From: Ilumatobacteraceae bacterium
GTDB lineage: Bacteria; Actinomycetota; Acidimicrobiia; Acidimicrobiales; Ilumatobacteraceae
DNA: 9,174 nucleotides
Direction of reading: 5' to 3'
Assembly: GCA_030727685.1 (NCBI GenBank)
Contig: JANRBC010000020.1
Span: forward strand, 1 to 9,174
Under the pieces are notes generated by a model. It was not told where the DNA came from, made no database searches, and saw only the letters and a list, made by a program, of their open reading frames with translations. Position numbers and translations under genes: made by a program. Position 1 is the stretch's first letter. Each line of letters starts with the position of its first letter. This document shows, piece by piece, positions 5,586 to 9,174 of the stretch.

Positions 5586-7091
5586 GTGAAAAAGTTCTCG
5601 GCGACGACACCTATTTACTATGTCAACGCCAAACCCCACCTTGGGCACGCCTACACGACGATCATCGCCGACGCAGTGTGCCGCTGGCACAAACTTTGTG
5701 GCGACGATGTACACCTACTTACTGGCACCGACGAACATGGTCTGAAGATTCAGCAATTTGCCGACGCCGAAGGCGTTTCGCCACAGCAATTCTGCGACAC
5801 GATCGCCCCATTATTCGCTGACGCGTGGCAACGCCTCAACATTGATGTCAGCGACTTCATTCGCACCACAGAAGAGCGCCACAAAATTGGCGTGCGAAAA
5901 CTTCTGCAGGCTTGCTACGACGCTGGCGACATCGAAGTCGACATCTATCGAGGTCACTACTGCGTGGCTTGTGAGGCCTATTACACACCCGAAGAGCTCG
6001 ACAACGACAAGTGCAAAATCCACAACACGAAAGCCGAATATGTCGAAGAAGAAAACTATTTCTTCCGACTCTCTCGCTACGAAGAAAAACTTCTCAAGTG
6101 GTACGCCGATCACCCTGATGCGATCAAACCCGACCACCGCGTCAACGAAGTAACTGGTTTCATCAAACAAGGTTTGCGAGATTTCTCGGTCAGTCGAAAA
6201 ACTCTGACCTGGGGCATCGAGTTGCCATGGGATAAATCGCATGTCGCGTATGTGTGGTTCGATGCACTCGCCAACTACATCACCGCTCATGGTTATGGCA
6301 CCGACGAAAAACAGTTCGCTGCGCATTGGCCAGTCGACTATCACTTCATCGGCAAAGACATCATTCGGTTTCACTGCGTTTATTGGCCGGCAATGTTGAT
6401 GTCGGCTGGTTTAGAACCGCCAAAAGGTTGGGCCGTTGGTGGTTGGTTATTAGTCGGCGGCGAAAAAATGTCAAAGACAACAGGCAACGTCGTCAACCCA
6501 CTCGACTTGATCGATGAAATCGGCGTTGACGGCTTTCGTTATTACGTTTTGTCTGACACAAACTACGGCAACGACGGTGATTTTTCTTACGAAGGTTTGC
6601 TCTCGCGCTACAACTCAGATCTCGCGAACAACTTTGGCAACCTCGCTGCCCGCGTCGCAACTGTCGTCGAAAAAAAGTGTGGCGGCATTGGCCCAGTGCC
6701 TTCTGAGTCGAGCCCGCTAGCGACGATTGCTGCGCAAAGCGTTAGCGAAACAATTCACGAATGGCAAAATGTGCAACCGAGCCGAGCGCTTGATGCCACG
6801 TGGTCGTTGATCCGTGCGACAAACGCGTTTCTCGAAACCAACGAACCATGGAAGATGGAGCCGGGCAAAGAACTCGACATCGTGATGGGCGATGCACTCG
6901 AGGCGTTGCGCATCGTGACGATTTTGGCGAGCCCTGCGATGCCGAAGACTTGTCAAGACGTCTGGCAACGTCTCGGCATGGTCGGCAATGTTGCTGACCA
7001 ACGCATCGGCGTCGACACACAATGGGGTCGCTACCCCGGCGGCACGACCGTGACGAAGGGCGATCCGCTGTTTCCGCGCAAGAAGATTTAA
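5586..7091 (+). CDS. metG: Methionyl-tRNA synthetase
   Basis: Class I aminoacyl-tRNA synthetase that charges tRNA-Met with methionine. The 501-residue enzyme has the HIGH motif as HLGH (18-21) and the methionine/adenylate pocket pieces TGTDEHG (46-52), VWFDALANY (223-231) and FIGKDIIRFH (254-263). The KMSKS loop reads KMSKT (294-298). A single zinc knuckle lies in the connective domain: Cys126, Cys129, Cys143 and His146. This is the one-zinc type found in Thermus and mycobacteria. The anticodon-binding helical domain follows (about 340-470), including NNFGNLAARV and NEPWKM. The C-terminal EMAP-like tRNA-binding domain present in some MetRS is absent, which is normal for this length. It starts at GTG 5586, 36 bases after rsmI. 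The tatD gene begins two bases after its stop. Confidence 0.97.
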   Translation: MKKFSATTPIYYVNAKPHLGHAYTTIIADAVCRWHKLCGDDVHLLTGTDEHGLKIQQFADAEGVSPQQFCDTIAPLFADAWQRLNIDVSDFIRTTEERHKIGVRKLLQACYDAGDIEVDIYRGHYCVACEAYYTPEELDNDKCKIHNTKAEYVEEENYFFRLSRYEEKLLKWYADHPDAIKPDHRVNEVTGFIKQGLRDFSVSRKTLTWGIELPWDKSHVAYVWFDALANYITAHGYGTDEKQFAAHWPVDYHFIGKDIIRFHCVYWPAMLMSAGLEPPKGWAVGGWLLVGGEKMSKTTGNVVNPLDLIDEIGVDGFRYYVLSDTNYGNDGDFSYEGLLSRYNSDLANNFGNLAARVATVVEKKCGGIGPVPSESSPLATIAAQSVSETIHEWQNVQPSRALDATWSLIRATNAFLETNEPWKMEPGKELDIVMGDALEALRIVTILASPAMPKTCQDVWQRLGMVGNVADQRIGVDTQWGRYPGGTTVTKGDPLFPRKKI

Positions 7092-7093
7092 CT

Positions 7094-7879
7094 GTGAGCG
7101 CGACGCAAACTACAACACCTGAATGGGTCGACACTCATTGTCATGTGACTTACGAAGATATTCCGGGTGGTGCAGATGCAGCGTTGATCGCGGCGCGCGA
7201 AGCGGGCGTGAAGCGAATGATTACAATCGGCACCGATTTGAAGACATCTAAAGCGGCCATCGAACTCGCAAGTGCAAACAAAGATGTTTGGGCCACGGTC
7301 GGTTTGCATCCACACGATGCAAAGAACGGCCTCGACGGATTAAACGAGTTAATAACTCACGACCGTGTCGTTGCGATTGGCGAGTGCGGGCTCGACTATT
7401 ACTACGACCACTCTGATCGGGCAGTACAACGCGAAATCTTTGCCGCACAGATTGCACTCGCCCACAAACACAAATTGCCGCTTGTCATTCATACCCGTGA
7501 AGCATGGGATGAAACTTTTGAAATTCTCAACTCGTGTGGTGTGCCCGAGAAGACTATTTTTCACTGTTTCACTGGTTCACCAGTTGAAGCAAAAAAATGT
7601 CTTGATATCGGTGCATATCTTTCGTTTTCTGGCATCGTCACTTTCAAAAAAGCCCAAGAAATTCGTGATGCGGCAAAAGTTTGTAGCGCCGACAAATTGC
7701 TCGTTGAAACTGATAGTCCGTTTCTCGCACCTGTGCCACATCGCGGCAAATCAAATCAGCCTGCATTTTTAGTTGAAGTTGGTGCGTGTCTTGCCGAGGT
7801 ACGAAATATTTCGGTAGAAGAGATCGCACGGCAAACGACACAAAATGCAACGATTGCATTCCCTGGTATCGCTGCGTAA
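7094..7879 (+). CDS. tatD: TatD family metal-dependent hydrolase (DNase)
   Basis: TIM-barrel metallohydrolase of the TatD family, members of which act as Mg-dependent 3'-5' DNases. From GTG 7094 it has 261 residues, the usual size. Metal ligands are all present: His15 and His17 in DTHCH, Glu97 in GECGLDYYYDH, His133 in LPLVIHTREA, His157 in FHCFTG and Asp207 in ETDSPFLAP. The open frame extends back to ATG 7022, but those 24 codons lie inside metG and their translation shows no family similarity. The GTG two bases after the metG stop is therefore the better start and implies coupling to metG. metG-tatD is a conserved pair in Actinobacteria and Firmicutes. The true substrate in this organism is unknown. 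Confidence 0.94.
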   Translation: MSATQTTTPEWVDTHCHVTYEDIPGGADAALIAAREAGVKRMITIGTDLKTSKAAIELASANKDVWATVGLHPHDAKNGLDGLNELITHDRVVAIGECGLDYYYDHSDRAVQREIFAAQIALAHKHKLPLVIHTREAWDETFEILNSCGVPEKTIFHCFTGSPVEAKKCLDIGAYLSFSGIVTFKKAQEIRDAAKVCSADKLLVETDSPFLAPVPHRGKSNQPAFLVEVGACLAEVRNISVEEIARQTTQNATIAFPGIAA

Positions 7880-8393
7880 CCTGAACATATTGTTACTTTC
7901 AACTTTTGAACGACGGCGAATCGCTGTAGCGGCGATTATTACGGTTCTCGTCTTGCCATTGTTAATGATCAATAACGGCGACGACACTCAAGATGTTGAG
8001 GTTGCCGTCACGACAACCACACAAAGCGACTCAGGTCTCAATGAAACATCCGAAGACGGTTCACTTGAGCCAATAATTCTCGGCGGACCATCACCGATTG
8101 TGCAAGACGGGTCAGCACAAATCGCATATCCGGCAAGCAGTTTGACCGGTGTCGAAGCAATTGCTTCGTTCAGCAATTTCGATAACGCTCCAGACATCGT
8201 TTGCTACTTTCCAGAAGCGCCGCTCGGCATCAATGTCTCTGTGCAAAATCTCAATAACGGACGAACGACAACGTGCACAAATGTTTTTCGCACTTCTCTG
8301 CCGTCGGGTGCGACGATGCTTTTGCATACAAAAGTTTTTGAGTCTCTGGCGAACCTTGTAGATGCGCCGATACCAGTGACTGTTTCTTGGTAA
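7845..8393 (+). CDS. Membrane-anchored secreted protein, probable degenerate double-psi beta-barrel (RlpA-like), in the rpfB position
   Basis: 182 residues from ATG 7845 (35 bases inside tatD), or 167 if TTG 7890 is used. Neither start has a ribosome binding site. Basic residues (FERRR, 21-25) precede one hydrophobic segment (26-42), a signal anchor or signal peptide without an obvious cleavage site. A Thr/Ser/Asp/Glu-rich linker follows (45-90). The last 80 residues resemble an actinobacterial RlpA-like double-psi beta-barrel: PLGINVSVQNLNNGRTTTC (126-144) matches the P-x-G-x-V-x-V-x-N-L-x-N-G-R pattern, and VFESLANL...IPVTVSW matches its end. The catalytic V-N-D-R-G-P stretch is replaced by TNVFRTSLPS. 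Cys120 and Cys144 could form a disulfide. Mycobacteria encode the resuscitation factor RpfB at this place between tatD and rsmA; no lysozyme-like or G5 domain is present here. The gene ends 10 bases before rsmA. The domain call rests on pattern memory. Confidence 0.7.
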   Translation: MQRLHSLVSLRNLNILLLSTFERRRIAVAAIITVLVLPLLMINNGDDTQDVEVAVTTTTQSDSGLNETSEDGSLEPIILGGPSPIVQDGSAQIAYPASSLTGVEAIASFSNFDNAPDIVCYFPEAPLGINVSVQNLNNGRTTTCTNVFRTSLPSGATMLLHTKVFESLANLVDAPIPVTVSW

Positions 8394-8403
8394 CTAGTTT
8401 CTC

Positions 8404-9174
8404 GTGACTTTTTCTCGCACCGAAATTGTCGCGATGCTCGACAAGCACGGTCTTGCACCGCGCCGCGCCTTCGGGCAAAACTTTGTCGTCGACGCCAATA
8501 CTGTGCACAAAATCGCGCGGCTCGCCGATGTTGGCAGTGGTGACTTCGTGCTCGAGATCGGCGCGGGTCTTGGCTCTCTCACATTGGCCCTTGCTGAGAC
8601 TGGCGCAAATGTGGTCGCCGTCGAAATCGACAATGGTTTGGTCGAAGTGTTGCGTGCAAATACAAAGCACCTCGCCAATGTCGAAGTGATTCATGCCGAT
8701 GCAATGCAACTCGACTGGCAACCGTTGCTCGCCAAGTCAAAACATTGGCATGTGGTTGCCAACCTGCCATACAACGTGGCGACGATCATCGTTGCCGATC
8801 TGCTTGACGGCATCGCCGAAGTGAAACACATGTTGGTGATGGTGCAAAGCGAGGTCGCCGATCGACTCGTCGCTCGTGCCGGCACCGATGCCTACGGTGC
8901 AGTCAGCGTGAAGATCGATTATTGGGCAAGTTCTAAAATCGTCGGACAAGTGCCACCATCAGTTTTCTTTCCGCAGCCGCGAGTTGATTCGGCGTTAGTT
9001 GAAATTCGTCGTCGTGACAAACCTGGCGTTGAAGGTGTTGTCGCTAAAGAACTCTTTGCACTTGTGCGCTCTGGTTTTGCCAAGCGCCGCAAAATGTTGC
9101 GTCGTGCGCTCGACACGATTACAACGCCTGAAGACTTTGTTAAAGCAGACGTCAACCCAGAGTCACGTGCCGAG
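8404..9174 (+). CDS. rsmA: 16S rRNA dimethyladenosine transferase RsmA/KsgA (partial, cut by right edge)
   Basis: RsmA dimethylates A1518 and A1519 near the 3' end of 16S rRNA during small-subunit assembly, using S-adenosylmethionine. The frame is open from GTG 8404 to the window end (257 codons), lacking perhaps the last 10-30 residues. Signatures: RRAFGQNFVVD (20-30), SAM-binding motif EIGAGLGSLT (51-60), acidic EID (73-75), HADAM, catalytic motif NLPYN, then FFPQPRVDSALV and the RNA-binding helix segment SGFAKRRKMLRRAL. All are typical. The GTG lies 10 bases after the preceding stop without a clear ribosome binding site. A later in-frame ATG, at codon 11 (8434), is too close to the conserved FGQNF segment to be likely. 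In mycobacteria ispE follows rsmA; that region is outside the window. Confidence 0.96.
   Translation, partial: MTFSRTEIVAMLDKHGLAPRRAFGQNFVVDANTVHKIARLADVGSGDFVLEIGAGLGSLTLALAETGANVVAVEIDNGLVEVLRANTKHLANVEVIHADAMQLDWQPLLAKSKHWHVVANLPYNVATIIVADLLDGIAEVKHMLVMVQSEVADRLVARAGTDAYGAVSVKIDYWASSKIVGQVPPSVFFPQPRVDSALVEIRRRDKPGVEGVVAKELFALVRSGFAKRRKMLRRALDTITTPEDFVKADVNPESRAE

Noticed and set aside
6465..6479. KMSKT instead of KMSKS in MetG as a possible defect
   Set aside because: Threonine at the last position occurs in functional MetRS, such as, from memory, the Thermus enzyme. All other active-site motifs are intact.
7022..7093. Extension of tatD upstream to ATG 7022
   Set aside because: These codons overlap the metG C-terminus and give a basic, unrelated peptide. 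GTG 7094 gives the normal TatD N-terminus, with the DTHCH motif at residue 13.
1..9174. Search for CRISPR arrays, insertion sequences, tRNA/rRNA genes, phage genes and rho-independent terminators
   Set aside because: No direct-repeat arrays, no transposase or integrase motifs, no structural RNA signatures and no hairpin followed by T-run were seen; nearly all sequence is accounted for by coding genes.

Overview
The window carries seven complete housekeeping genes, two small proteins of interest (also complete) and two genes cut by the edges. It looks chromosomal. G+C is about half on the line I counted. Start codons are often GTG, and genes are packed with 1-4 base overlaps or very short gaps. 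I see no mobile element, CRISPR array, rRNA or tRNA. The suf order (sufB, sufD, Rieske ferredoxin) and the rsmI - metG - tatD - [secreted protein] - rsmA order both match layouts known from Actinobacteria such as Streptomyces and Mycobacterium. The moderate G+C and the protein wording suggest an acidimicrobial-type actinobacterium, perhaps from water. That placement is inference and was not tested by a search.

Left part, minus strand (1-3010): an iron-sulfur cluster assembly operon read right to left. It starts with sufB, continues with a small four-cysteine protein of unknown function and sufD, and runs off the left edge in a Rieske-type ferredoxin. Coupling is tight: the four-cysteine gene and sufD share ATGA, and sufD and the ferredoxin share GTGA. 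sufC, sufS and sufU are expected past the left edge but are not visible.

Middle (3011-3173): the only sizeable intergenic stretch, a divergent promoter region between sufB and ychF. It has a clear ribosome binding site for sufB, a candidate minus-strand -10 box and a small inverted repeat over that box.

Right part, plus strand (3174-9174): ychF (a YchF/OLA1 ATPase with an unusual loop), a DUF192 protein coupled to rsmI, then metG, tatD, a short membrane-anchored protein and rsmA, which is cut by the right edge. Most of this block serves translation: 16S rRNA methylation at C1402 (RsmI), methionyl-tRNA synthesis (MetG), 16S rRNA dimethylation (RsmA) and a ribosome-associated ATPase (YchF). 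The DUF192 gene and metG each have what looks like a leaderless promoter of the same layout.

The most notable items are the four-cysteine protein inside the suf operon, and the secreted protein between tatD and rsmA. The latter sits where mycobacteria encode the resuscitation factor RpfB, but it appears to be a double-psi beta-barrel (RlpA-like) protein that has lost its catalytic motif.
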